From contig CALQIX020000027.1 in NCBI GenBank assembly GCA_943330745.2, positions 1 to 46,927 of the forward strand: a DNA stretch of 46,927 bases, written 5' to 3'. Positions 9,031 to 17,190 of the stretch are shown here, piece after piece (within the stretch, counting starts at the first letter, position 1; every line of letters begins with the position of its first letter). The notes beneath the pieces are model-generated. The model worked only from the letters and a program-made list of their open reading frames with translations, had not been told where the DNA came from and searched no databases. A program made the position numbers and the translations under genes. The stretch comes from Lishizhenia tianjinensis (lineage in GTDB: Bacteria > Bacteroidota > Bacteroidia > Flavobacteriales_D > Crocinitomicaceae).

Positions 9031-10391
9031 ATGTTCATTTCATTGCAATAGGTGGAAGTGCTATGCATAATTTGGCGATAGCCCTGAGTCGAAAAGGATA
9101 TGTAGTATCTGGTTCCGATGACGAAATATTTGAACCATCAAAAAGTAGACTAGAAAAGGAAGGCATCTTACCCCAACAAATGGGTTGGAACCCTCAAATT
9201 ATTCATGCAAGTCTTGATGCAGTTATTTTGGGAATGCATGCCAGAATTGATAATCCTGAATTGCTGCGTGCTAAAGAACTAAATATTCCTATTTTCTCTT
9301 ATCCCGAATATTTATACGAGCAATCAAAGAATAAAACGAGGGTTGTGATTGGTGGTAGTCATGGTAAAACTACCATAACTTCTATGATTTTACATGCTTG
9401 TCGCGAGTTAGGAAAAGATGTTGATTACATGGTTGGAGCGCAATTAGAAGGATACGATTGCATGGTGAAACTTTCGGATAATGCGGAAGTAATTATTCTG
9501 GAAGGGGATGAATATCTAAGTTCACCCATTGATCGCCGGCCTAAATTCCATTTGTATAAACCCAATATTGCTTTGTTAAGTGGAATTGCCTGGGATCACA
9601 TCAATGTATTTCCAACTTTTGAAAATTACGTTTCTCAATTTGATGTTTTTTGCGAGTTGATTGAGCCTAGCGGGAAATTAATTTACAATGAAAATGATCC
9701 CGAAATTGTCACCTTGGCTGCCAAACACAAAAATCATGTAGAGGCTATATCGTACGCAACACCAATCTACGAGGTAACGGAATCAGGAACTTGTATGCAT
9801 ATGAATTCTGAATCTTACGATTTAAAATTGTTTGGAGAACATAATTTGCAGAATTTAATGGGAGCCATGCGAGTTTGTGAAGCAATCGGTATTTCCAATA
9901 AAGACTTTTTAACTTCCCTGTCTAATTTCACGGGTGCTGGAAAAAGATTACAAAAAGTGGTAGAATCTAACGATTTTATCATGTTCAAAGATTTTGCACA
10001 TTCACCTTCTAAATTAAAAGCAACAACAAAAGCGGTGAAGGAACAGTTTACTTCTCGCAAATTGGTTGCATGCATGGAATTACATACATTTTCCTCCCTT
10101 AAAAAGGAGTTTTTAACACATTATCAAAATTGTATGGCTATGGCTGATTGTGCTTTAGTTTATTTTAGTCCAAGTGTTGTGGCGCACAAGAAGTTAGAAC
10201 CGATTTCGATTAATCAAGTTTTCGAAGGATTTGGTGGAGGGATTACTGTAGCAACAAACACGAATGAAGTTGTTGAATTTATTAATCAGTACGTAGAATC
10301 GAATTCGGCACTGTTGATGATGTCTTCCGGCAATTTCGATGGAATAGATTATGACCAGTTAGGGAAATTATTAATTGAAAAGTTAGGATGA
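9027..10391 (+). CDS. mpl: UDP-N-acetylmuramate:L-alanyl-gamma-D-glutamyl-meso-diaminopimelate ligase (Mpl), peptidoglycan recycling
   Basis: 454 residues from the ATG at 9027. The open frame extends upstream to 8934, but the family begins at MNVHFIAIGGSAMHN and that ATG overlaps the previous stop, so 9027 is chosen. Mur-ligase fold: N-terminal Rossmann domain (HFIAIGGSAM), ATP P-loop GGSHGKTT near residue 110, the E-G-D-E-Y motif, then S-G-I-A-W-D-H-I-N-V-F. The spacing and the M-H-N after the glycine loop are typical of Mpl rather than MurC. Cytoplasmic; joins a recovered murein tripeptide to UDP-MurNAc, returning it to cell-wall synthesis. The 3' end overlaps the following beta-lactamase gene by ATGA (10388-10391), so the two are almost certainly co-translated. 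Confidence 0.93.
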   Translation: MNVHFIAIGGSAMHNLAIALSRKGYVVSGSDDEIFEPSKSRLEKEGILPQQMGWNPQIIHASLDAVILGMHARIDNPELLRAKELNIPIFSYPEYLYEQSKNKTRVVIGGSHGKTTITSMILHACRELGKDVDYMVGAQLEGYDCMVKLSDNAEVIILEGDEYLSSPIDRRPKFHLYKPNIALLSGIAWDHINVFPTFENYVSQFDVFCELIEPSGKLIYNENDPEIVTLAAKHKNHVEAISYATPIYEVTESGTCMHMNSESYDLKLFGEHNLQNLMGAMRVCEAIGISNKDFLTSLSNFTGAGKRLQKVVESNDFIMFKDFAHSPSKLKATTKAVKEQFTSRKLVACMELHTFSSLKKEFLTHYQNCMAMADCALVYFSPSVVAHKKLEPISINQVFEGFGGGITVATNTNEVVEFINQYVESNSALLMMSSGNFDGIDYDQLGKLLIEKLG

Positions 10392-11239
10392 AAAATTATT
10401 TGATTTTATTTTCAGTAGCATTTGTCGTTACAAACAGCTGTAAAAATTCAGAAGCGATTTCCAATCTTCAAGCTTCAAATAAAATGGATGTTACGACGCT
10501 TGATTATAAGCCTTATTTGGATTCACTTCAGGCGGAAGGAGTTTTTTTGTTGCTGGATTTGAAAACGAATAAATTGATTGAATATAAAGGCATTTCAAAA
10601 GATACCATGTTGATTCCAGCATCTACGTTTAAAATTCCAAATTCCTTAATTGGATTAGAAACAGGAGAGTTGAAAGATGAATTAACAGAATTCAAATGGA
10701 ATGGGACAACGTATCAAAATCAAGCGTGGAACAAAGATCAAAGTTTGAGAGAGGCATTTCAAAATTCGACCGTGTGGTATTTTCAGGAATTGGCTCGAAA
10801 AATAGGGGAGAAGCACATGAAAAAATACCTTGCTCAATTTAAGTATGGAAATCAAAATACAGGAGGAGGAATAGATAAATTTTGGTTGTCTGGTGATTTG
10901 CGCATTTCTCCCTTGCAACAATTGGAATTTTTGAAAGCATTATGGAATGAAGAATTGAAATTGGCCAAGAAAACCACTCAAACAATGAAAAAAGTATTTT
11001 TGGTGGAAAAAAGAGGTGGAGCCACATTGTATGCGAAAACAGGTTGGGGATTTACTGACGATACTGATATTGGTTGGTACATGGGGGTTGTTGAAAATGA
11101 AAAATCGACTTATTTGTTTGTGCATGCTTTGGTATCGAAAGACGCGCGTTTGGAACTTTTCGGTGAAGCTAGAAAATCGATTGCGCGTAGAATTTTAGCT
11201 GAAAAGAATATTTATTGCAATAATTGTAATTCATTTTAA
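10388..11239 (+). CDS. Class D (OXA-type) beta-lactamase
   Basis: 283 residues. The full class D signature set is present: S79-T-F-K82 (nucleophile Ser and the Lys that becomes carboxylated), S127-T-V129, Y153-G-N155, W166 (F-W-L-S-G) and K217-T-G219 followed by W-G. The N-terminus is a signal sequence with a Cys at 18 (TNSC), a possible relaxed lipobox, so it may be lipid-anchored. Such enzymes hydrolyse beta-lactams in the periplasm; some chromosomal relatives may instead be ancestral penicillin-recognising proteins. It overlaps mpl by four bases (ATGA), placing it in a murein-recycling operon. The substrate range cannot be read from sequence. No mobile-element sequence is nearby and the base composition matches its neighbours, so it looks native. 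Confidence 0.93.
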   Translation: MKNYLILFSVAFVVTNSCKNSEAISNLQASNKMDVTTLDYKPYLDSLQAEGVFLLLDLKTNKLIEYKGISKDTMLIPASTFKIPNSLIGLETGELKDELTEFKWNGTTYQNQAWNKDQSLREAFQNSTVWYFQELARKIGEKHMKKYLAQFKYGNQNTGGGIDKFWLSGDLRISPLQQLEFLKALWNEELKLAKKTTQTMKKVFLVEKRGGATLYAKTGWGFTDDTDIGWYMGVVENEKSTYLFVHALVSKDARLELFGEARKSIARRILAEKNIYCNNCNSF

Positions 11240-11253
11240 ATCAATAAAACGAA

Positions 11254-12060
11254 ATGAAAAACAGCTTGTATTTGGTTAATATATTTGCTCTTTTTTTATT
11301 TTCATCCTGTGGAAAACTACCATCTTCAGAACCGAATGGCACCTTAATACACTTTAATGGTGATTTCGAAAACGCAACATTTTCCAATTTTCATTATTTA
11401 ATTCCAGATACAAGTATAAATACCACAATAGTAACAAATCCTATAAGGAAAGGTAATTATGCGCTAAAAAACACCCTAAGACCCGATGATTATATTAATA
11501 ATGGATATAGAGCAGAACTAGCCGTCTATAATTGTGCTGAATATAAAACAGATGTTTTTTACGGTTTTAGTTTTTTAATTGATCCTAATTATACAGATTC
11601 TAGTTATAATCTTATTTGCCAATGGCAGGATTTACCAAATTATTCCCAAGGCGAGAATTGGCAACCGCACCCAAATTTACGAGGTTCTTCTCCTCCTATT
11701 GCCTTAGTTTATGTAAATGGAAAATTAGAGATAAAAATGAACGATAATCCGCAATCCAATAATCATACTTTCCTTGTTGGAAGTCCAACATCTATATTAA
11801 AAGGTGAATGGTACGATGTAGTTGCTCACATATATTGGAATGATAACCAAACAGCATTTCTTGAATTATGGGTAGATGGTGAATTAAAAACTCCTTTCAA
11901 TGGAATTGATAATAAATACTACCAGCGTAATTTGTTTAATCGTGATGGAAATTATTTTAAATTCGGGCAATATCGAGGAAAAAATAATCCGGTTCATGAA
12001 AACACCATATTTTTTGATGAAGTAAAAATAGGATCGTCCTATAACGAAGTATCGCCATGA
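11254..12060 (+). CDS. Lipoprotein with polysaccharide-lyase-like (heparin lyase I fold) domain
   Basis: 268 residues. It has a lipoprotein signal with lipobox L-F-S-S-C19, then a jelly-roll-like domain from about 28 to the end. Features such as NPIRKGNYALK, YRAELAVY, YGFSFLIDP, LICQWQDLP, GEWYDVVAHIYWN, ELWVDGEL and YFKFGQYRG fit the polysaccharide lyase family that includes heparin lyase I (PF14099). It would act on uronic-acid-containing glycans at the cell surface by beta-elimination, but the substrate is unknown and the catalytic residues were not identified with certainty. It begins 14 bases after the beta-lactamase gene and overlaps the next gene by ATGA (12057-12060). No SusC/SusD pair is in the window, so it is not a classical utilisation locus. 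Confidence 0.7.
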   Translation: MKNSLYLVNIFALFLFSSCGKLPSSEPNGTLIHFNGDFENATFSNFHYLIPDTSINTTIVTNPIRKGNYALKNTLRPDDYINNGYRAELAVYNCAEYKTDVFYGFSFLIDPNYTDSSYNLICQWQDLPNYSQGENWQPHPNLRGSSPPIALVYVNGKLEIKMNDNPQSNNHTFLVGSPTSILKGEWYDVVAHIYWNDNQTAFLELWVDGELKTPFNGIDNKYYQRNLFNRDGNYFKFGQYRGKNNPVHENTIFFDEVKIGSSYNEVSP

Positions 12061-12662
12061 AAAAGTTTGTTTTACTGCTAATTCTTATTTTAAATGGTCA
12101 ATATTACGATGCTCAACTGAACAATGAATTTAAGCATCATTCAATTTCTATCGATTTCGGAAGCTTAAGAAATCGGTACATTTATCCAATTTCAAACATT
12201 CGATATCAAACGCCACTAGTAAGAGATAAATTTAGATTTTCAAGTCGATTACGAAGTTATGGAACACTTTATTTATTTACTAAAGATGCCTATGATATGA
12301 CCTCGAGTGCTGAGTATTTTATTTGTAATAATTCCAATGGATTTATTTTTTCGGCAGGTTTAGGTTTGGATTGGCGGATAAGGTTGGTGAATGACATAAG
12401 GTCATCAGCCTCCACAAGCGTCGAACCTTTATTTCTACTTAATTTTCAATATAGTAATTCAAAGTCGTTAATGAAGATTCCCATTTGGAATCGGTTTTAC
12501 ACCAATGGATTTTCCTTTACAATTTTACCTGAGTATTCCTTTCAATTAACCAGTCGAATGGCCATTTTTACGCGTTATGAATGTGGATACTTAAAGCACT
12601 ATTCTTTTTCAAATTCGGAATGGAGACAAGATTTATTTATTGGATTGAATGTCAGTTTATAA
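12057..12662 (+). CDS. Predicted outer-membrane beta-barrel protein, unknown function
   Basis: 201 residues with a signal peptide (about 1-20, ending YYDAQ). The remainder alternates polar and hydrophobic residues in short strands (for example FRFSSRLRSYGTLYLF, FIFSAGLGLDWRIRL, MAIFTRYECGYLKHY) and ends DLFIGLNVSL, a typical barrel ending. No family was recognised. The start ATG overlaps the stop of the lyase-like lipoprotein gene (ATGA), so the two are probably translated together and may work together at the outer membrane. Confidence 0.7.
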   Translation: MKKFVLLLILILNGQYYDAQLNNEFKHHSISIDFGSLRNRYIYPISNIRYQTPLVRDKFRFSSRLRSYGTLYLFTKDAYDMTSSAEYFICNNSNGFIFSAGLGLDWRIRLVNDIRSSASTSVEPLFLLNFQYSNSKSLMKIPIWNRFYTNGFSFTILPEYSFQLTSRMAIFTRYECGYLKHYSFSNSEWRQDLFIGLNVSL

Positions 12663-12694
12663 CTATGGATATGTTCTAGTTATAAAATTTTACT

Positions 12695-12702
12695 TAGTTT
12701 TG
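12695..12702 (+). promoter_or_regulatory. Putative -7 box four bases before the GTG start at 12707
   Basis: TAGTTTTG matches TAnnTTTG exactly and ends four bases before the GTG. It would separate the following three-gene set from the upstream coupled operon and imply a leaderless mRNA. No good -33 TTTG is visible at the expected distance. Confidence 0.5.
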
Positions 12703-12706
12703 TTCT

Positions 12707-13102
12707 GTGAAAACCTTCAAGGTAATTATCTTACTTCTTCTTCTATCCAGTAAACTAGTTTATTCGTTTTTCTGGCAAGTTAATTTTTATATTAATCAAC
12801 AGGAAATTGTGCGGTTAGAATGTGAGAACAAGGATAAACCCCTAATGAAATGTAATGGTAAATGTTATTTAGCAAAGCAATTACAAAAAGCGGAGGATGA
12901 GCTGAATGTAAAAAAATCAAAGCAGGAGCAATCTAAAAACACAATTAAATTAATGGAGGTAAGTGCATTCATTGCACCTCAAAAAATAGCATTTTCATCC
13001 AATTTTTCTTTTCAAATTGAAACAACAAACTTTGTTAGTTATTCTAAAAACCTCCTATCTGGGGCAACTTACCCCATTTTTCATCCCCCTTGTTTGGCTT
13101 AG
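12707..13102 (+). CDS. Small exported Cys-motif protein (CNGKCYL), possibly metal-related
   Basis: 131 residues from a GTG start; this is the only start that keeps the hydrophobic signal segment (about 4-20), and it follows a -7 box by four bases. After the signal comes F-Y-I-N-Q-Q-E-I-V-R-L-E-C-E-N-K-D-K-P, then M-K-C-N-G-K-C-Y-L-A-K-Q-L and a Lys/Glu-rich helix; the tail ends F-H-P-P-C-L-A. Small proteins with the C-N-G-K-C-Y-L motif recur in Bacteroidetes near metal-uptake genes, but I know of no assigned function. The Cys residues and the neighbours (a Cys-starting outer-membrane protein and a His-rich lipoprotein) suggest metal or redox handling; this is inference. First gene of a three-gene set ending at a terminator at 14461. 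Confidence 0.75.
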   Translation: MKTFKVIILLLLLSSKLVYSFFWQVNFYINQQEIVRLECENKDKPLMKCNGKCYLAKQLQKAEDELNVKKSKQEQSKNTIKLMEVSAFIAPQKIAFSSNFSFQIETTNFVSYSKNLLSGATYPIFHPPCLA

Positions 13103-13142
13103 TTTTTCAGAAAGAAAATTAGGTTCAAATAAAAAATAACAC

Positions 13143-14060
13143 ATGAAAAAATACAGTGTGATTCTACTACTTCTTGTAAGTATTAGAGCAAACGCTTGTG
13201 ATATTTGTGGAGGGGTAAGTGGTAATGCAACTATTGGCTTATTCGCTTCCACCAAGTACCACATGCTAGGAGTTAAAACGGGGGTTCAATCTTTTAAAAG
13301 TTTAATGGATGGAATTGTGCATTCACGAGAATACTTGTTTCGTAACGAGATCAATTTTCGTTTTCAATTTCATAAAAGAATTCAAGTAATTGGAGTGATT
13401 CCCTACCAGATTGGCTTCCAAAAAAGAGATTTAGGAAATGATTTGGTTCAAGGATTGGGTGATCCTATGGCGATGCTAAATGGAATACTTTGGCACAAAA
13501 AAGATACCAACGGACGTGCAATTCATTTTCTCTCTTGTGGTTTTGGAATTAAATTACCCACTGGTCGAGTGGGATCTATTTCAAGCGCGATTAAAAACCT
13601 ATATCCCGGAACTGGAGCTTGGGAGGAATTACTTATTTTAAACTACACATTCACTTTGAATAAATCATGGAGTGCTCAAAACGAATTGAGCTATGCGTTT
13701 AAACAAAGTAATAATACTGGGTACAAATACGGAAATTCAACCCAAGCAACTTTAACTGCTGTAAATAACAGAAAACTTGGATTTCGAAGGCTGATTTCTT
13801 CCGTGGGATTCGTTTATTCGCATTTTGAACCAAGCATACAGGATGGAGAAGTTCTAACCGTTAATAGTAATGAAGGATATGTTCTTGCTCCAAGAGCGAG
13901 TATTAATCTTATTGGGCTCAACTGGTTATATTCTTTGCAATGTCAAGTTCCATTGTTTCAAAACCTGAATGATCGATCAATTAAACAAACTTTCGGTATT
14001 GAAGCCGGAATAACTTATTTATTAAAAACAAAAATTAAAAAACATGAAAACAACATTTAA
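13143..14060 (+). CDS. Outer-membrane transporter-like beta-barrel with mature N-terminal CDICGG
   Basis: 305 residues with a signal peptide (about 1-18, ending RANA). The mature chain begins C-D-I-C-G-G-V-S-G-N, a two-Cys motif placed right at the processed end. The rest is a barrel: FRNEINFRFQFHKRIQVIGVIPYQIG, later GLGDPMAMLNGILWHK and GFGIKLPTGRVG, as in putative outer-membrane transporters of the phenol-degradation (MetA-like) type. The substrate is unknown. It lies between a Cys-motif exported protein and a His-rich lipoprotein, and its 3' end overlaps the latter's start by 17 bases, so the three are probably one transcript. A metal-related function is inferred from the Cys/His content of the set. 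Confidence 0.78.
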   Translation: MKKYSVILLLLVSIRANACDICGGVSGNATIGLFASTKYHMLGVKTGVQSFKSLMDGIVHSREYLFRNEINFRFQFHKRIQVIGVIPYQIGFQKRDLGNDLVQGLGDPMAMLNGILWHKKDTNGRAIHFLSCGFGIKLPTGRVGSISSAIKNLYPGTGAWEELLILNYTFTLNKSWSAQNELSYAFKQSNNTGYKYGNSTQATLTAVNNRKLGFRRLISSVGFVYSHFEPSIQDGEVLTVNSNEGYVLAPRASINLIGLNWLYSLQCQVPLFQNLNDRSIKQTFGIEAGITYLLKTKIKKHENNI

Positions 14061-14436
14061 TTATTTTCTTATATCCAGTGCATTATTCATTGGATTAACA
14101 TCGTGTCATAAACATGAAGATGTGACCGCAACCATTAACTTAATGGAACCAATGGAGAACGATACTCTTGCATACGGTACAGAACTACATATGCACGGAA
14201 CAATTGTTGGAACGGGTGAATTGCATGGTTATACTTTATCATTAAAGAATGTATCAACGAATGCCATTTTGTACTCAGCTTCAAACACGACACATCAAGA
14301 GAACTATGCATTTGATGAACATTGGGTGAATAACGTAACGGATACCACGCTGGTTCAAGTTTCTGTTGATGTAGAAATAGATCATGATGGAACAAAGACC
14401 AGTAAATTAGTTAACTTAGTTTGTTTACCGAATTAA
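14044..14436 (+). CDS. His-rich lipoprotein with Ig-like fold, possibly metal-binding
   Basis: 130 residues. Signal with lipobox L-T-S-C21 followed at once by H-K-H-E-D. The body reads like a single Ig-like or Ca-binding-type beta sandwich (INLMEPMENDTLAYGTELHMHG, GELHGYTLSL, VQVSVDVEIDHDG) and carries about nine His residues, several in H-x-H or H-x-x-H-like spacing. It may belong to the DUF4625-like lipoproteins, but this is unsure. Its start overlaps the end of the preceding barrel gene by 17 bases, indicating coupled translation. It would be anchored to the inner face of the outer membrane or exposed on the surface, where a His-rich protein could bind Cu, Zn or Ni; that role is inference. 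A terminator follows 24 bases after the stop. Confidence 0.75.
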   Translation: MKTTFNYFLISSALFIGLTSCHKHEDVTATINLMEPMENDTLAYGTELHMHGTIVGTGELHGYTLSLKNVSTNAILYSASNTTHQENYAFDEHWVNNVTDTTLVQVSVDVEIDHDGTKTSKLVNLVCLPN

Positions 14437-14460
14437 AGATTTAGTTGTAGATTTTAAATT

Positions 14461-14487
14461 GCCGGTGTGAAAATGCCGGCTTTTTTT
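14461..14487 (+). terminator. Rho-independent terminator of the 12707-14436 gene set
   Basis: Stem GCCGG (14461-14465) with CCGGC (14476-14480), extendable by one T-G pair, loop of about ten bases, then seven T. It sits between convergent genes and terminates the plus-strand set. Confidence 0.8.
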
Positions 14488-14491
14488 GTTA

Positions 14492-14935
14492 TCAATCTTG
14501 AACAACTAAAGTGTTCGAAATACTAGTGTTTAATCGGGTTAATTCACGAATAAATTCAGTTTCCTTTTCTGGTGAAATTAACAATTCATCATATTTGTTA
14601 TAGTGAACAACCAAACACTTCCAGGAAGTATTCATTTTCCATCCTACATATAAACCATTGGCTCGTTCTATTTTTCGAATGGTCTGTATTGGGATTTGTT
14701 TTTTGAAAAACAACATTTTACAAATTAGAACCTCTTTATCCCTTATTTCATAAAAAGTGTAGCGTTGAATCACGATGAATAGAATCCCTAATAATACAGA
14801 AATTGAATAGAGAATTAACAGTGATTCGTATGACTGATTGACAACTACTTCAATCAAGCCAATAAAAGAATATAGAACAAAAACGAATAACCAAATTAGT
14901 CCAAAAAACCAATCTCGCTTCGCTCTAAAAATCAT
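14492..14935 (-). CDS. Bacterial PH-domain (bPH_4-like) membrane protein
   Basis: 147 residues starting at the ATG at 14935; the open frame also has a TTG two codons upstream, but the ATG forms a TAATG overlap with the glyA stop and is preferred. Two hydrophobic segments (about 10-28 and 40-56) are followed by a small PH-like domain (YEIRDKEVLICKMLFFKKQIPIQ..IRKIE, then GWKMNTSWKCLVVHYNKYDELLISP). The ending R-E-L-T-R-L is typical of bPH_4 proteins (PF06713). Function is unknown; such proteins are thought to be membrane-anchored scaffolds. It is the last gene of the operon with glyA. Confidence 0.75.
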   Translation of the reverse strand: MIFRAKRDWFFGLIWLFVFVLYSFIGLIEVVVNQSYESLLILYSISVLLGILFIVIQRYTFYEIRDKEVLICKMLFFKKQIPIQTIRKIERANGLYVGWKMNTSWKCLVVHYNKYDELLISPEKETEFIRELTRLNTSISNTLVVQD

Positions 14936-16209
14936 TACCAAGTGAACAATGGACGATGAGACATTAACGCGTTTACGTCTTGTTTTACATGTGTAATTTC
15001 AATATCATTGTCTTTATTCATCAACACACGGTCAATTAATGAAACAATATATGGAATTTCATCTTCTTTGATACCTCTAGATGTGATTGCTGGAGTTCCA
15101 ATTCGAATTCCTGAGGTTACAAACGGTGATTCTGTATCAAAAGGAACCATGTTTTTATTCACGGTAATATCTGCTAGAACTAAGGTATTTTCTGCTTCTT
15201 TTCCTGTAATTCCCTTCGAACGAAGATCAATCAACATACTATGATTATCTGTTCCTCCAGAAACAATTGAATAACCTAGTTTCATGAATTCTTGAGCCAT
15301 GACAGATGCATTCTTTTGAACTTGAGCCATGTATGTTTTGTATTCTGGACTTAATGCTTCACCAAAAGCTACTGCTTTCGAAGCAATTACATGTTCTAAT
15401 GGACCGCCTTGAATACCAGGAAATACAGCAGCATCTAACAAAGCTCCCATAGATTTTGGATTTCCATTGAGCCATTTTAAACCAAAAGGATTATCAAAAT
15501 TGTGACGCATCATAATTACACCACCTCTTGGACCTCGAAGCGTTTTGTGCGTTGTAGTGGTTACGATATGACAATGGTCTAAAGGATCATTTAATAGTTT
15601 TGCTGCGATCAATCCAGCTGGATGCGAAATATCAGCCAAAACAATTGCACCAATTTCATCAGCCACCTTCCGGATTCTCGCATAATCCCAATCTCTGGAA
15701 TAAGCAGAGGCACCACAGATAATCATTTTAGGCTGCTCACGTTTAGCTGTTTCTTCCAAAACATCATAATCCACCAAGCCTGTTTCTTTGGAAACTCCGT
15801 AGAAAAATGGCTTGTATAGCTTTCCTGAGAAATTTACAGGTGAACCATGCGTTAAATGACCACCGTGAGATAAATCAAATCCAAGTATTTTATCACCAGG
15901 ATGCAGGCAAGCAAGAAAAACTGCAGCATTGGCTTGTGCACCTGAATGTGGTTGAACATTCGCCCAAGTAGCACCAAATAATTGACACAAACGATCAATG
16001 GCTAATTGTTCAACTTTGTCTACAATTTCGCAACCGCCGTAATAACGTTTTCCGGGAAGTCCTTCCGCATATTTATTGGTTAGCACGCTACCCATAGCTT
16101 CCATTACTTGGTCGCTCACAAAATTTTCAGAGGCTATTAATTCAATTCCGTGTAGTTGTCTATTTTTTTCAGCTTCAATTAAAGTAAAAACTTCCGTATC
16201 TTTTAACAT
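14935..16209 (-). CDS. glyA: Serine hydroxymethyltransferase
   Basis: 424 residues, the family's usual length. Converts serine plus tetrahydrofolate to glycine plus 5,10-methylene-tetrahydrofolate in the cytoplasm, using pyridoxal phosphate. Signatures: [10 protein letters not shown] at 23-32, [13 protein letters not shown] (48-59), D-x-S-H-P-A-G-L (193-200), and PLP lysine K222 in [14 protein letters not shown]. The ATG at 16209 overlaps the upstream epimerase gene by seven bases, and the stop overlaps the downstream PH-domain gene as TAATG. It is therefore embedded in an operon with envelope genes rather than with folate or purine genes. Confidence 0.97.
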   Translation of the reverse strand: MLKDTEVFTLIEAEKNRQLHGIELIASENFVSDQVMEAMGSVLTNKYAEGLPGKRYYGGCEIVDKVEQLAIDRLCQLFGATWANVQPHSGAQANAAVFLACLHPGDKILGFDLSHGGHLTHGSPVNFSGKLYKPFFYGVSKETGLVDYDVLEETAKREQPKMIICGASAYSRDWDYARIRKVADEIGAIVLADISHPAGLIAAKLLNDPLDHCHIVTTTTHKTLRGPRGGVIMMRHNFDNPFGLKWLNGNPKSMGALLDAAVFPGIQGGPLEHVIASKAVAFGEALSPEYKTYMAQVQKNASVMAQEFMKLGYSIVSGGTDNHSMLIDLRSKGITGKEAENTLVLADITVNKNMVPFDTESPFVTSGIRIGTPAITSRGIKEDEIPYIVSLIDRVLMNKDNDIEITHVKQDVNALMSHRPLFTW

Positions 16210-17147
16210 GGTGTGCTAGTTTGGTTCTTGTAATTTTTTTCGTAAATCTTCTCCAGTCCTTGTTGCAAGGTGATCATAGGTTTGAATCCGGTTAATTCAA
16301 CTAATTTTTTTGAACTGCCAATTCTTCGTTCCACTTCATATCCGTTTTTTTCATGTTCGTTTTCAACATGAATAATTTCTGAATCAGATTGGGTAACTGC
16401 CTTAATTTCTTTTGCTAGATCAGCAATACACCATTCTGCCTCGTTCGCGATATTCACAATATGCCATCCTTTTAAGTCAATCAATCTTATACAAGCTTCC
16501 ACAGTGTCATCGATATAGGTGAAATCCCGGGTTTGTTTTCCGTCTCCGTATACAGTGACTGGTTCATTCTCCAAACATTGCTCAAAAAAGCGTGGAACAA
16601 CCATTCTATTGTCTTGATTGTGACCATATACATTAAAAAACCGCAACGAAACGGAGTTTAGTCCTCTTTCATCAAAATGAGATTTCAAATACAATTCATT
16701 ATACCTTTTGGCCATTGCATAAGAAGTATGTGGGTCAACCAATAATTCCTCGGTCAAAACATCGTCTACAATTTCAGTTGAACTATAAATTCCGCTAGTC
16801 GATGCATAGATAATCTTTGAAATGTTGTTTGCGTATGCTGCTGCAACAATGTTTTTGGTTCCGTAAACTTCCACTTCCATGGTTTCAACCGGATTTTCGG
16901 CAACAATGTCAACTCCTAAAACGGCTGCAAAGTGATAAATGAGGTCACATCCTTTAGCTGCTTCAATTACGAGTGCCTCATCACGGACATCTCCTTCAAA
17001 TAATGTAATATTTTCTAGGGTTTCTTGGTCTAATTTATTTCCACGTATTAAAGAATCCAAGACAACAACCTGATGACCATCATGAATGAGTCTTTTCGCT
17101 AAATTGCTTCCAATAAATCCTGCTCCACCTGCGATTAACACTTTCAT
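16203..17147 (-). CDS. NAD-dependent nucleotide-sugar epimerase/dehydratase (extended SDR)
   Basis: 314 residues from the ATG at 17147. The frame is open to 17174, but [20 protein letters not shown] is the canonical N-terminus. NAD-binding G-G-A-G-F-I-G; substrate-pocket S-T-S-G-I-Y-S; catalytic Y-A-M-A-K; then [10 protein letters not shown] and D-F-T-Y-I-D-D, typical of UDP-sugar 4-epimerases and dTDP-glucose 4,6-dehydratases. It supplies a modified sugar for LPS, capsule or glycoprotein; the exact substrate cannot be told. Other glycan genes are absent nearby. It overlaps glyA by seven bases and follows the NlpC/P60 gene by 43 bases, so it is probably co-transcribed with both. Confidence 0.88.
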   Translation of the reverse strand: MKVLIAGGAGFIGSNLAKRLIHDGHQVVVLDSLIRGNKLDQETLENITLFEGDVRDEALVIEAAKGCDLIYHFAAVLGVDIVAENPVETMEVEVYGTKNIVAAAYANNISKIIYASTSGIYSSTEIVDDVLTEELLVDPHTSYAMAKRYNELYLKSHFDERGLNSVSLRFFNVYGHNQDNRMVVPRFFEQCLENEPVTVYGDGKQTRDFTYIDDTVEACIRLIDLKGWHIVNIANEAEWCIADLAKEIKAVTQSDSEIIHVENEHEKNGYEVERRIGSSKKLVELTGFKPMITLQQGLEKIYEKNYKNQTSTPC

Positions 17148-17190
17148 TGTCCGTATTTTGTAGTTAAGTGACACAAATATCGGAAAAAAA

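Noticed and set aside
10388..11239. Recently acquired resistance gene
   Set aside because: No insertion sequence, integron or composition shift is seen; coupling to mpl indicates a resident gene.
16203..17174. Longer N-terminus of the epimerase (nine extra residues)
   Set aside because: The canonical Rossmann start [10 protein letters not shown] begins at 17147.
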